From contig OY829543.1 of assembly GCA_963691705.1 (NCBI GenBank), positions 32,077,523 through 32,141,522 of the forward strand: 64,000 nt of DNA, in the 5' to 3' direction. Shown piece after piece: positions 23,001 to 35,854 of the stretch; position 1 is the first letter of the stretch, and the number at the start of each line of letters is the position of its first letter. The notes under the pieces were generated by a model, which was given only the letters and a program-made list of their open reading frames with translations, searched no databases and was not told the origin of the DNA. This DNA comes from Viola odorata. Its lineage: Eukaryota > Streptophyta > Magnoliopsida > Malpighiales > Violaceae. The translations under genes were made by a program, and so were the position numbers.

Positions 23001-24187
23001 ATCAAGTCTATAGCCTTGAGAAAAATTCTAGAGTTATTTTCGACAAGTTTTTACCCTTGGAAAAAATTCTTACCATAAAATTGAGATATTGAAGAAAAAA
23101 ATGAGTAAAATAGTCATTTTAACATTTCACTAAAAAAAATTAATAATTGAAATCCAAAATTCTAGAGTCCATTTCTAGAAATTTATATTCTTAGGAAATA
23201 TTTTTTTGCTATAAATTTGAGAGATTTTGAAGTAGAAGGGTAACATGATCATTTTGTCATATTTAAGAAAAAAATTTAATACAAATACAAAAAAAGAATT
23301 CAAATTGAAATATAAAATTCTAGAGTCCATCTCATCAAGCTATAGCCTTGAAAAAAATTCTAGAGTTAATTTCGACAAGTTTTTACCGTTGGAAAAAATT
23401 CTTACGATAAAATTGAGATATTGAAGAAACAAATGAGTAAAATTGTCATTTTAAAATTTCACCCAAAAAAATTGATAATTGAAATCCAAAATTCTTGAGT
23501 CCATTTCTAGAAATTTATCCCCTTGCGAAATGTTTTTTGCTATACTTTGGAGAGATTTTGAAGTAGAAGGGTAACATGGTCATTTTGTCATATTAAAGAA
23601 AAAGCTCTGATATAATTTCGACAGGTTTTTAACCTTGGAAAAAATTATTACCATAAAATTGAGATATTGAAGAAAAAAAAAAGTAAAAATGCTCAAGTTC
23701 ACATTTATATTCCCTCATTTATAGTAACAAAATTAAAATTTCACTAAAAAAAACTGATAATTGAAATTCAAAATTCTAGAGTCTATTTCTAGAAATTTAT
23801 ACCCTTAGAAAAAAAATTTGCAATAAATTTTAGAGATTTTGGAGTAGAAGGGTAACATGATCATTTTGTTATATTTAAGAGAACAATTTAATACAAATAC
23901 AAAAAAAGAATTCAAATTGAAATATAAAATTATGGAGTCCATCTCATCAAGCTATAGCTTTGAGAAAAATTCTATAGTCAATTTTCGACAAGTTTATACC
24001 CTTGAAAAAAAACTTTACCATAAAATTGAGATATTGAAGAAAAAAACGAGTAAAATGGTCATTTTCTCATTTATAAGAAAAAAATAAAAAATTCACTCAA
24101 AAGAAATTGATAATTGAAATCCAAAATTCTAGAGTCCATTTCTAGAAATTTATACCCTTAGAATTATTTTTTGCTATAAATTGGACA
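20014..24187 (+). repeat. B4: 13-monomer HOR (4174 bp) with an F-like m11-m12 segment
   Basis: Monomers start at 20014, 20379, 20711, 20991, 21345, 21679, 22009, 22278, 22611, 22890, 23223, 23554 and 23835. From about 23520 to 23820 it carries CTTGCGAAATG, AAAATTATTACC, GTAAAAATGCTC and TTAGAAAAAAAATTTGC, a haplotype otherwise seen only in region F. It also has a private TATACTTTGGAG at about 23541. Confidence 0.94.
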
Positions 24188-25849
24188 GATTTTGAAGTAT
24201 AAGGGTAATATGATCATTTTGTCATATTTACGAAAACAATTTAATGCAAATACAAGAAATGAATTCAAATTGAAATATAAAATTCTAAAGTCCGGTTCAT
24301 CAAGTCTATAGCCTTGAGAAAAATTCTATAGTTAATTTCGACAAGTTTTTACCCTTGGAAAAAATTCTTACCATAAAATTGAGATATTGAAGAAAAAAAT
24401 AAGTAAAATGGTCAATTTCACATTTATATTTCCTCATTTATTGGAAAAAAACTAAAATTTCACTCAAAAAATTGATAATTGAAATCCAAAATTCTAGAGT
24501 ACATTTCTAGAAATTTATACCCTTAGAATTGTTTTTTGCAATAAATTGGAGAGATTTTGGAGTAGAAGGGTAACATGATCATTTTGTCATATTTAAGAGA
24601 ACAATTTAATACAAATACAAAAAAAGAATTCAAATTGAAATATAAAATTCTAAAGTCCGTCTCATCAAGTCTATAGCCTTGAGAAAAATTCTAGAGTTAT
24701 TTTCGACAAGTTTTTACCCTTGGAAAAAATTCTTACCATAAAATTGAGATATTGAAGAAAAAAATGAGTAAAATAGTCATTTTAACATTTCACTAAAAAA
24801 AATTAATAATTGAAATCCAAAATTCTAGAGTCCATTTCTAGAAATTTATATTCTTAGGAAATATTTTTTTGCTATAAATTTGAGAGATTTTGAAGTAGAA
24901 GGGTAACATGATCATTTTGTCATATTTAAGAAAAAAATTTAATACAAATACAAAAAAAGAATTCAAATTGAAATATAAAATTCTAGAGTCCATCTCATCA
25001 AGCTATAGCCTTGAAAAAAATTCTAGAGTTAATTTCGACAAGTTTTTACCGTTGGAAAAAATTCTTACGATAAAATTGAGATATTGAAGAAACAAATGAG
25101 TAAAATTGTCATTTTAAAATTTCACCCAAAAAAATTGATAATTGAAATCCAAAATTCTTGAGTCCATTTCTAGAAATTTATCCCCTTGGGAAATGTTTTT
25201 TGCTATAAATTGGAGAGATTTTGAAGTAGAAGGGTAACATGGTCATTTTGTCATATTAAAGAAAAAGCTCTGATATAATTTCGACAGGTTTTTAACCTTG
25301 GAAAAAATTCTTACCATAAAATTGAGATATTGAAGAAAAAAAAAAGTAAAATGCTCAAGTTCACATTTATATTCCCTCATTTATAGTAACAAAATTAAAA
25401 TTTCACTAAAAAAAACTGATAATTGAAATTCAAAATTCTAGAGTCTATTTCTAGAAATTTATACCCTTAGAAAAAAAATTTGCAATAAATTTTAGAGATT
25501 TTGGAGTAGAAGGGTAACATGATCATTTTGTTATATTTAAGAGAACAATTTAATACAAATACAAAAAAAGAATTCAAATTGAAATATAAAATTATGGAGT
25601 CCATCTCATCAAGCTATAGCTTTGAGAAAAATTCTATAGTCAATTTTCGACAAGTTTATACCCTTGAAAAAAAACTTTACCATAAAATTGAGATATTGAA
25701 GAAAAAAACGAGTAAAATGGTCATTTTCTCATTTATAAGAAAAAAATAAAAAATTCACTCAAAAGAAATTGATAATTGAAATCCAAAATTCTAGAGTCCA
25801 TTTCTAGAAATTTATACCCTTAGAATTATTTTTTGCTATAAATTGGACA
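24188..25849 (+). repeat. C1: five-monomer HOR (1662 bp) inside the 13-mer region
   Basis: Monomers start at 24188 (m1), 24553 (m2/m10 fusion), 24886 (m11), 25217 (m12) and 25497 (m13). The second monomer ends TATATTCTTAGG, the m10 mark, so the unit equals a 13-mer lacking m3-m9 and the complementary parts of m2 and m10. The first monomer has TTTAATGCAAATAC, shared only with C2. Confidence 0.93.
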
Positions 25850-27509
25850 GATTTTGAAGTATAAGGGTAATATGATCATTTTGTCATATTTACGAAAACA
25901 ATTTAATGCAAATACAAGAAATGAATTCAAATTGAAATATAAAATTCTAAAGTCCGGTTCATCAAGTCTATAGCCTTGAGAAAAATTCTATAGTTAATTT
26001 CGACAAGTTTTTACCCTTGGAAAAAATTCTTACCATAAAATTGAGATATTGAAGAAAAAAATAAGTAAAATGGTCAATTTCACATTTATATTTCCTCATT
26101 TATTGGAAAAAAACTAAAATTTCACTCAAAAAATTGATAATTGAAATCCAAAATTCTAGAGTACATTTCTAGAAATTTATACCCTTAGAATTGTTTTTTG
26201 CAATAAATTGGAGAGATTTTGGAGTAGAAGGGTAACATGATCATTTTGTCATATTTAAGAGAACAATTTAATACAAATACAAAAAAAGAATTCAAATTGA
26301 AATATAAAATTCTAAAGTCCGTCTCATCAAGTCTATAGCCTTGAGAAAAATTCTAGAGTTATTTTCGACAAGTTTTTACCCTTGGAAAAAATTCTTACCA
26401 TAAAATTGAGATATTGAAGAAAAAAATGAGTAAAATAGTCATTTTAACATTTCACTAAAAAAAATTAATAATTGAAATCCAAAATTCTAGAGTCCATTTC
26501 TAGAAATTTATATTCTTAGGAAATATTTTTTTGCTATAAATTTGAGAGATTTTGAAGTAGAAGGGTAACATGATCATTTTGTCATATTTAAGAAAAAAAT
26601 TTAATACAAATACAAAAAAAGAATTCAAATTGAAATATAAAATTCTAGAGTCCATCTCATCAAGCTATAGCCTTGAAAAAAATTCTAGAGTTAATTTCGA
26701 CAAGTTTTTACCGTTGGAAAAAATTCTTACGATAAAATTGAGATATTGAAGAAACAAATGAGTAAAATTGTCATTTTAAAATTTCACCCAAAAAAATTGA
26801 TAATTGAAATCCAAAATTCTTGAGTCCATTTCTAGAAATTTATCCCCTTGGGAAATGTTTTTTGCTATAAATTGGAGAGATTTTGAAGTAGAAGGGTAAC
26901 ATGGTCATTTTGTCATATTAAAGAAAAAGCTCTGATATAATTTCGACAGGTTTTTAACCTTGGAAAAAATTCTTACCATAAAATTGAGATATTGAAGAAA
27001 AAAAAAAGTAAAATGCTCAAGTTCACATTTATATTCCCTCCTTTATAGTAACAAAATTAAAATTTCACTAAAAAAAACTGATAATTGAAATTCAAAATTC
27101 TAGAGTCTATTTCTAGAAATTTATACCCTTAGAAAATTTTTTTACAATAAATTTTAGAGATTTTGGAGTAGAAGGGTAACATGATCATTTTGTTATATTT
27201 AAGAGAACAATTTAATACAAATACAAAAAAAGAATTCAAATTGAAATATAAAATTATGGAGTCCATCTCATCAAGCTATAGCTTTGAGAAAAATTCTATA
27301 GTCAATTTTCGACAAGTTTATACCCTTGAAAAAAAACTTTACCATAAAATTGAGATATTGAAGAAAAAAACGAGTAAAATGGTCATTTTCTCATTTATAA
27401 GAAAAAAAAAAAATTCACTCAAAAGAAATTGATAATTGAAATCCAAAATTCTAGAGTCCATTTCTAGAAATTTATACCCTTAGAATTATTTTTTGCTATA
27501 AATTGGACA
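25850..27509 (+). repeat. C2: five-monomer HOR (1660 bp)
   Basis: Monomers start at 25850, 26215, 26548, 26879 and 27159. It shares TTTAATGCAAATAC with C1, so one arose by copying the other. Its d monomer has the m12 marks CCCTCCTTTATAG and TTACAATAAA, unlike C1. The poly-A tract in its e monomer is 12 long, which accounts for the 2-bp shortening. Confidence 0.93.
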
Positions 27510-30500
27510 GATTTTGAAGTATAAGGGTAATATGATCATTTTGTCATATTTACGAAAACAATTTAATACAAATACAAGAAATGAATTCAAATTGAAATAT
27601 AAAATTCTAAAGTCCGGTTCATCAAGTCTATAGCCTTGAGAAAAATTCTATAGTTAATTTCGACAAGTTTTTACCCTTGGAAAAAATTCTTACCATAAAA
27701 TTGAGATATTGAAGAAAAAAATAAGTAAAATGGTCAATTTCACATTTATATTTCCTCATTTATTGGAAAAAAACTAAAATTTCACTCAAAAAATTGATAA
27801 TTGAAATCCAAAATTCTAGAGTACATTTCTAGAAATTTATACCCTTAGAATTGTTTTTTGCAATAAATTGGAGAGATTTTGGAGTAGAAGGGTAACATGA
27901 TCATTTTGTCATATTTAAGAGAACAATTTAATACAAATACAAAAAAAGAATTCAAATTGAAATATAAAATTCTAAAGTCCGTCTCATCAAGTCTATAGCC
28001 TTGAGAAAAATTCTAGAGTTATTTTCGACAAGTTTTTACCCTTGGAAAAAATTCTTACCATAAAATTGAGATATTGAAGAAAAAAATGAGTAAAATAGTC
28101 ATTTTAACATTTCACTAAAAAAAATTAATAATTGAAATCCAAAATTCTAGAGTCCATTTCTAGAAATTTATCCCCTTGGGAAATGTTTTTTGCTATAAAT
28201 TGGAGAGATTTTGAAGTAGAAGGGTAACATGGTCATTTTGTCATATTAAAGAAAAAGCTCTGATATAATTTCGACAGGTTTTTAACCTTGGAAAAAATTC
28301 TTACCATAAAATTGAGATATTGAAGAAAAAAAAAAGTAAAATGCTCAAGTTCACATTTATATTCCCTCATTTATAGTAACAAAATTAAAATTTCACTAAA
28401 AAAAACTGATAATTGAAATTCAAAATTCTAGAGTCTATTTCTAGAAATTTATAACCTTAGAAAAATTTTTTGCAATAAATTTTAGAGATTTTGGAGTAGA
28501 AGGGTAACATGATCATTTTGTTATATTTAAGAGAACAATTTAATACAAATACAAAAAAAGAATTCAAATTGAAATATAAAATTATGGAGTCCATCTCATC
28601 AAGCTATAGCTTTGAGAAAAATTCTATAGTCAATTTTCGACAAGTTTATACCCTTGAAAAAAAACTTTACCATAAAATTAAGATGTTGAAGAAAAAAAAC
28701 AAGTAAAATGGTTATTTTCTCATTTATAAGAAAAAAATAGAAAATTCCCTCAAAACAAAATGAGAATTGAAATCCAAAATTCTAGAGTCCATTTCTAGAA
28801 ATTTATACCCTAAGATTTTTTTTTTGCTATAAATTGGACAGATTTTGAAGTATAAGGGTAATATGGTCATTTTGCCATATTTACGAAAAGAATTTAATAC
28901 AAATACAACAAACGAATTCAAATTGAAATATAAAATTCTAAAGTCCGTCTCATCAAGTCTATAGCCTTGAGAAAAATTCTAGAGTTATTTTCGACAAATT
29001 TTTACCCTTGGAAAACATTCTTACCATAAAATTGAGATATTGAAGAAAAAAATGAGTAACATAGTCATTTTAAGATTTCACTAAAAAAAAATTAATAATT
29101 GAAATCCAAAATTCTAGAGTCCATTTCTAGAAATTTATATACTTAGGAAATATTTTTTTGCTATAAATTTGAGAGATTTTGAAGTAGAAGGGTAACATGA
29201 TCATTTTGTCATATTTAAGAAAACAATTTAATACAAATACAAAAAAAGAATTCAAATTGAAATATAAAATTCTAGAGTCCATCTCATCAAGCTATAGCCT
29301 TGAAAAAATTCTAGAGTTAATTTCGACAAGTTTTTACCGTTGGAAAAAAATCTTACGATAAAATTGAGATATTGAAGAAACAAATGAGTGAAATTGTCAT
29401 TTTAAAATTTCACCCAAAAAAATTGATAATTGAAATCCAAAATTCTTGAGTCCATTTCTAGAAATTTATCCCCTTGGGAAATGTTTTTTGCTATAAATTG
29501 GAGAGATTTTGAAGTAGAAGGGTAACATGGTCATTTTGTCATATTAAAGAAAAAGCTCTGATATAATTTCGACAGGTTTTTAACCTTGGAAAAAATTCTT
29601 ACCATAAAATTGAGATATTGAAGAAAAAAAACAAGTAAAATGGTTATTTTCTCATTTATAAGAAAAAAATAGAAAATTCACTCAAAACAAATTGAGAATT
29701 GAAATTCAAAATTCTAGAGTCCATTTCTAGAAATTTATACCCTAAGATTTTTTTTTTTGCTATAAATTGGACAGATTTTGAAGTATAAGGGTAATATGGT
29801 CATTTTGCCATATTTAAGAAAAGAATTTAATACAAATACAACAAACGAATTCAAATTGAAATATAAAATTCTAAAGTCCGTCTCATCAAGTCTATAGCCT
29901 TGAGAAAAATTCTAGAGTTATTTTCGACAAATTTTTACACTTGGAAAACATTCTTACCATAAAATTGAGATATTGAAGAAAAAAATGAGTAACATAGTCA
30001 TTTTAAAATTTCACTAAAAAAAAATTAATAATTGAAATCCAAAATTCTAGAGTCCATTTCTAGAAATTTATACCCTTGGGAAATTTTTTTTGCCATAAAT
30101 TGGAGAGATTTTGAAGTAGAAGGGTAAAATGGTCATTTTGTCATATTAAAGAAAAAGCTCTAATATAATTTCGACAGGTTTTTAATCTTGGAAAAAATTC
30201 TTACCATAAAATTGAGATATTGAAGAAAAAAAAAGTAAAATGCTCAAGTTCACATTTATATTCCCTCATTTATAGTAACAAAATTAAAATTTCACTAAAA
30301 AAAACTGATAATTGAAATCCAAAATTCTAGAGTACATTTCTAGAAATTTATACCCTTAGAATTGTTTTTTGCAATAAATTTGAGAGATTTTGGAGTAGAA
30401 GGGTAACATGATCATTTTGTCATATTTAAGAGAACAATTTAATACAAATACAAAAAAAGAATTCAAATTGAAATATAAAATTCTAAAGTCCGTCTCATCA

Positions 30501-31682
30501 AGTCTATAGCCTTGAGAAAAATTCTAGAGTTATTTTCGACAAGTTTTTACCCTTGGAAAAAATTCTTACCATAAAATTGAGATATTGAAGAAAAAAATGA
30601 GTAAAATAGTCATTTTAACATTTCACTAAAAAAAATTAATAATTGAAATCCAAAATTCTAGAGTCCATTTCTAGAAATTTATATTCTTAGGAAATATTTT
30701 TTTGCTATAAATTTGAGAGATTTTGAAGTAGAAGGGTAACATGATCATTTTGTCATATTTAAGAAAAAAATTTAATACAAATACAAAAAAAGAATTCAAA
30801 TTGAAATATAAAATTCTAGAGTCCATCTCATCAAGCTATAGCCTTGAAAAAAATTCTAGAGTTAATTTCGACAAGTTTTTACCGTTGGAAAAAATTCTTA
30901 CGATAAAATTGAGATATTGAAGAAACAAATGAGTAAAATTGTCATTTTAAAATTTCACCCAAAAAAATTGATAATTGAAATCCAAAATTCTTGAGTCCAT
31001 TTCTAGAAATTTATCCCCTTGGGAAATGTTTTTTGCTATAAATTGGAGAGATTTTGAAGTAGAAGGGTAACATGGTCATTTTGTCATATTAAAGAAAAAG
31101 CTCTGATATAATTTCGACAGGTTTTTAACCTTGGAAAAAATTCTTACCATAAAATTGAGATATTGAAGAAAAAAAAAAGTAAAATGCTCAAGTTCACATT
31201 TATATTCCCTCCTTTATAGTAACAAAATTAAAATTTCACTAAAAAAAACTGATAATTGAAATTCAAAATTCTAGAGTCTATTTCTAGAAATTTATACCCT
31301 TAGAAAATTTTTTTACAATAAATTTTAGAGATTTTGGAGTAGAAGGGTAACATGATCATTTTGTTATATTTAAGAGAACAATTTAATACAAATACAAAAA
31401 AAGAATTCAAATTGAAATATAAAATTATGGAGTCCATCTCATCAAGCTATAGCTTTGAGAAAAATTCTATAGTCAATTTTCGACAAGTTTATACCCTTGA
31501 AAAAAAACTTTACCATAAAATTGAGATATTGAAGAAAAAAACGAGTAAAATGGTCATTTTCTCATTTATAAGAAAAAAATAAAAAATTCACTCAAAAGAA
31601 ATTGATAATTGAAATCCAAAATTCTAGAGTCCATTTCTAGAAATTTATACCCTTAGAATTATTTTTTGCTATAAATTGGACA
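27510..31682 (+). repeat. D1: 13-monomer HOR (4173 bp)
   Basis: Monomers start at 27510, 27875, 28207, 28487, 28841, 29175, 29505, 29774, 30107, 30386, 30719, 31050 and 31330. It is a standard 13-mer of the B2-B4 type with AGAAAAAAATTTAAT in m11. Confidence 0.95.
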
Positions 31683-34600
31683 GATTTTGAAGTATAAGGG
31701 TAATATGATCATTTTGTCATATTTACGAAAACAATTTAATACAAATACAAGAAATGAATTCAAATTGAAATATAAAATTCTAAAGTCCGGTTCATCAAGT
31801 CTATAGCCTTGAGAAAAATTCTATAGTTAATTTCGACAAGTTTTTACCCTTGGAAAAAATTCTTACCATAAAATTGAGATATTGAAGAAAAAAATAAGTA
31901 AAATGGTCAATTTCACATTTATATTTCCTCATTTATTGGAAAAAAACTAAAATTTCACTCAAAAAATTGATAATTGAAATCCAAAATTCTAGAGTACATT
32001 TCTAGAAATTTATACCCTTAGAATTGTTTTTTGCAATAAATTGGAGAGATTTTGGAGTAGAAGGGTAACATGATCATTTTGTCATATTTAAGAGAACAAT
32101 TTAATACAAATACAAAAAAAGAATTCAAATTGAAATATAAAATTCTAAAGTCCGTCTCATCAAGTCTATAGCCTTGAGAAAAATTCTAGAGTTATTTTCG
32201 ACAAGTTTTTACCCTTGGAAAAAATTCTTACCATAAAATTGAGATATTGAAGAAAAAAATGAGTAAAATAGTCATTTTAACATTTCACTAAAAAAAATTA
32301 ATAATTGAAATCCAAAATTCTAGAGTCCATTTCTAGAAATTTATCCCCTTGGGAAATGTTTTTTGCTATAAATTGGAGAGATTTTGAAGTAGAAGGGTAA
32401 CATGGTCATTTTGTCATATTAAAGAAAAAGCTCTGATATAATTTCGACAGGTTTTTAACCTTGGAAAAAATTCTTACCATAAAATTGAGATATTGAAGAA
32501 AAAAAAAAGTAAAATGCTCAAGTTCACATTTATATTCCCTCATTTATAGTAACAAAATTAAAATTTCACTAAAAAAAACTGATAATTGAAATTCAAAATT
32601 CTAGAGTCTATTTCTAGAAATTTATAACCTTAGAAAAATTTTTTGCAATAAATTTTAGAGATTTTGGAGTAGAAGGGTAACATGATCATTTTGTTATATT
32701 TAAGAGAACAATTTAATACAAATACAAAAAAAGAATTCAAATTGAAATATAAAATTATGGAGTCCATCTCATCAAGCTATAGCTTTGAGAAAAATTCTAT
32801 AGTCAATTTTCGACAAGTTTATACCCTTGAAAAAAAACTTTACCATAAAATTAAGATGTTGAAGAAAAAAAACAAGTAAAATGGTTATTTTCTCATTTAT
32901 AAGAAAAAAATAGAAAATTCCCTCAAAACAAAATGAGAATTGAAATCCAAAATTCTAGAGTCCATTTCTAGAAATTTATACCCTAAGATTTTTTTTTTGC
33001 TATAAATTGGACAGATTTTGAAGTATAAGGGTAATATGGTCATTTTGCCATATTTACGAAAAGAATTTAATACAAATACAACAAACGAATTCAAATTGAA
33101 ATATAAAATTCTAAAGTCCGTCTCATCAAGTCTATAGCCTTGAGAAAAATTCTAGAGTTATTTTCGACAAATTTTTACCCTTGGAAAACATTCTTACCAT
33201 AAAATTGAGATATTGAAGAAAAAAATGAGTAACATAGTCATTTTAAGATTTCACTAAAAAAAAATTAATAATTGAAATCCAAAATTCTAGAGTCCATTTC
33301 TAGAAATTTATATACTTAGGAAATATTTTTTTGCTATAAATTTGAGAGATTTTGAAGTAGAAGGGTAACATGATCATTTTGTCATATTTAAGAAAACAAT
33401 TTAATACAAATACAAAAAAAGAATTCAAATTGAAATATAAAATTCTAGAGTCCATCTCATCAAGCTATAGCCTTGAAAAAATTCTAGAGTTAATTTCGAC
33501 AAGTTTTTACCGTTGGAAAAAAATCTTACGATAAAATTGAGATATTGAAGAAACAAATGAGTGAAATTGTCATTTTAAAATTTCACCCAAAAAAATTGAT
33601 AATTGAAATCCAAAATTCTTGAGTCCATTTCTAGAAATTTATCCCCTTGGGAAATGTTTTTTGCTATAAATTGGAGAGATTTTGAAGTAGAAGGGTAACA
33701 TGGTCATTTTGTCATATTAAAGAAAAAGCTCTGATATAATTTCGACAGGTTTTTAACCTTGGAAAAAATTCTTACCATAAAATTGAGATATTGAAGAAAA
33801 AAAACAAGTAAAATGGTTATTTTCTCATTTATAAGAAAAAAATAGAAAATTCACTCAAAACAAATTGAGAATTGAAATTCAAAATTCTAGAGTCCATTTC
33901 TAGAAATTTATACCCTAAGATTTTTTTTTTTGCTATAAATTGGACAGATTTTGAAGTATAAGGGTAATATGGTCATTTTGCCATATTTAAGAAAAGAATT
34001 TAATACAAATACAACAAACGAATTCAAATTGAAATATAAAATTCTAAAGTCCGTCTCATCAAGTCTATAGCCTTGAGAAAAATTCTAGAGTTATTTTCGA
34101 CAAATTTTTACACTTGGAAAACATTCTTACCATAAAATTGAGATATTGAAGAAAAAAATGAGTAACATAGTCATTTTAAAATTTCACTAAAAAAAAATTA
34201 ATAATTGAAATCCAAAATTCTAGAGTCCATTTCTAGAAATTTATACCCTTGGGAAATTTTTTTTGCCATAAATTGGAGAGATTTTGAAGTAGAAGGGTAA
34301 AATGGTCATTTTGTCATATTAAAGAAAAAGCTCTAATATAATTTCGACAGGTTTTTAATCTTGGAAAAAATTCTTACCATAAAATTGAGATATTGAAGAA
34401 AAAAAAAGTAAAATGCTCAAGTTCACATTTATATTCCCTCATTTATAGTAACAAAATTAAAATTTCACTAAAAAAAACTGATAATTGAAATCCAAAATTC
34501 TAGAGTACATTTCTAGAAATTTATACCCTTAGAATTGTTTTTTGCAATAAATTTGAGAGATTTTGGAGTAGAAGGGTAACATGATCATTTTGTCATATTT

Positions 34601-35854
34601 AAGAGAACAATTTAATACAAATACAAAAAAAGAATTCAAATTGAAATATAAAATTCTAAAGTCCGTCTCATCAAGTCTATAGCCTTGAGAAAAATTCTAG
34701 AGTTATTTTCGACAAGTTTTTACCCTTGGAAAAAATTCTTACCATAAAATTGAGATATTGAAGAAAAAAATGAGTAAAATAGTCATTTTAACATTTCACT
34801 AAAAAAAATTAATAATTGAAATCCAAAATTCTAGAGTCCATTTCTAGAAATTTATATTCTTAGGAAATATTTTTTTGCTATAAATTTGAGAGATTTTGAA
34901 GTAGAAGGGTAACATGATCATTTTGTCATATTTAAGAAAAAAATTTAATACAAATACAAAAAAAGAATTCAAATTGAAATATAAAATTCTAGAGTCCATC
35001 TCATCAAGCTATAGCCTTGAAAAAAATTCTAGAGTTAATTTCGACAAGTTTTTACCGTTGGAAAAAATTCTTACGATAAAATTGAGATATTGAAGAAACA
35101 AATGAGTAAAATTGTCATTTTAAAATTTCACCCAAAAAAATTGATAATTGAAATCCAAAATTCTTGAGTCCATTTCTAGAAATTTATCCCCTTGGGAAAT
35201 GTTTTTTGCTATAAATTGGAGAGATTTTGAAGTAGAAGGGTAACATGGTCATTTTGTCATATTAAAGAAAAAGCTCTGATATAATTTCGACAGGTTTTTA
35301 ACCTTGGAAAAAATTCTTACCATAAAATTGAGATATTGAAGAAAAAAAAAAGTAAAATGCTCAAGTTCACATTTATATTCCCTCCTTTATAGTAACAAAA
35401 TTAAAATTTCACTAAAAAAAACTGATAATTGAAATTCAAAATTCTAGAGTCTATTTCTAGAAATTTATACCCTTAGAAAAATTTTTTACAATAAATTTTA
35501 GAGATTTTGGAGTAGAAGGGTAACATGATCATTTTGTTATATTTAAGAGAACAATTTAATACAAATACAAAAAAAGAATTCAAATTGAAATATAAAATTA
35601 TGGAGTCCATCTCATCAAGCTATAGCTTTGAGAAAAATTCTATAGTCAATTTTCGACAAGTTTATACCCTTGAAAAAAAACTTTACCATAAAATTGAGAT
35701 ATTGAAGAAAAAAACGAGTAAAATGGTCATTTTCTCATTTATAAGAAAAAAAAAAAAATTCACTCAAAAGAAATTGATAATTGAAATCCAAAATTCTAGA
35801 GTCCATTTCTAGAAATTTATACCCTTAGAATTATTTTTTGCTATAAATTGGACA
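31683..35854 (+). repeat. D2: 13-monomer HOR (4172 bp)
   Basis: Monomers start at 31683, 32048, 32380, 32660, 33014, 33348, 33678, 33947, 34280, 34559, 34892, 35223 and 35503. Its m13 has a 13-A run, and its m12 ends AGAAAAATTTTTTACAATAA, a small tract-length variant. Confidence 0.95.
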
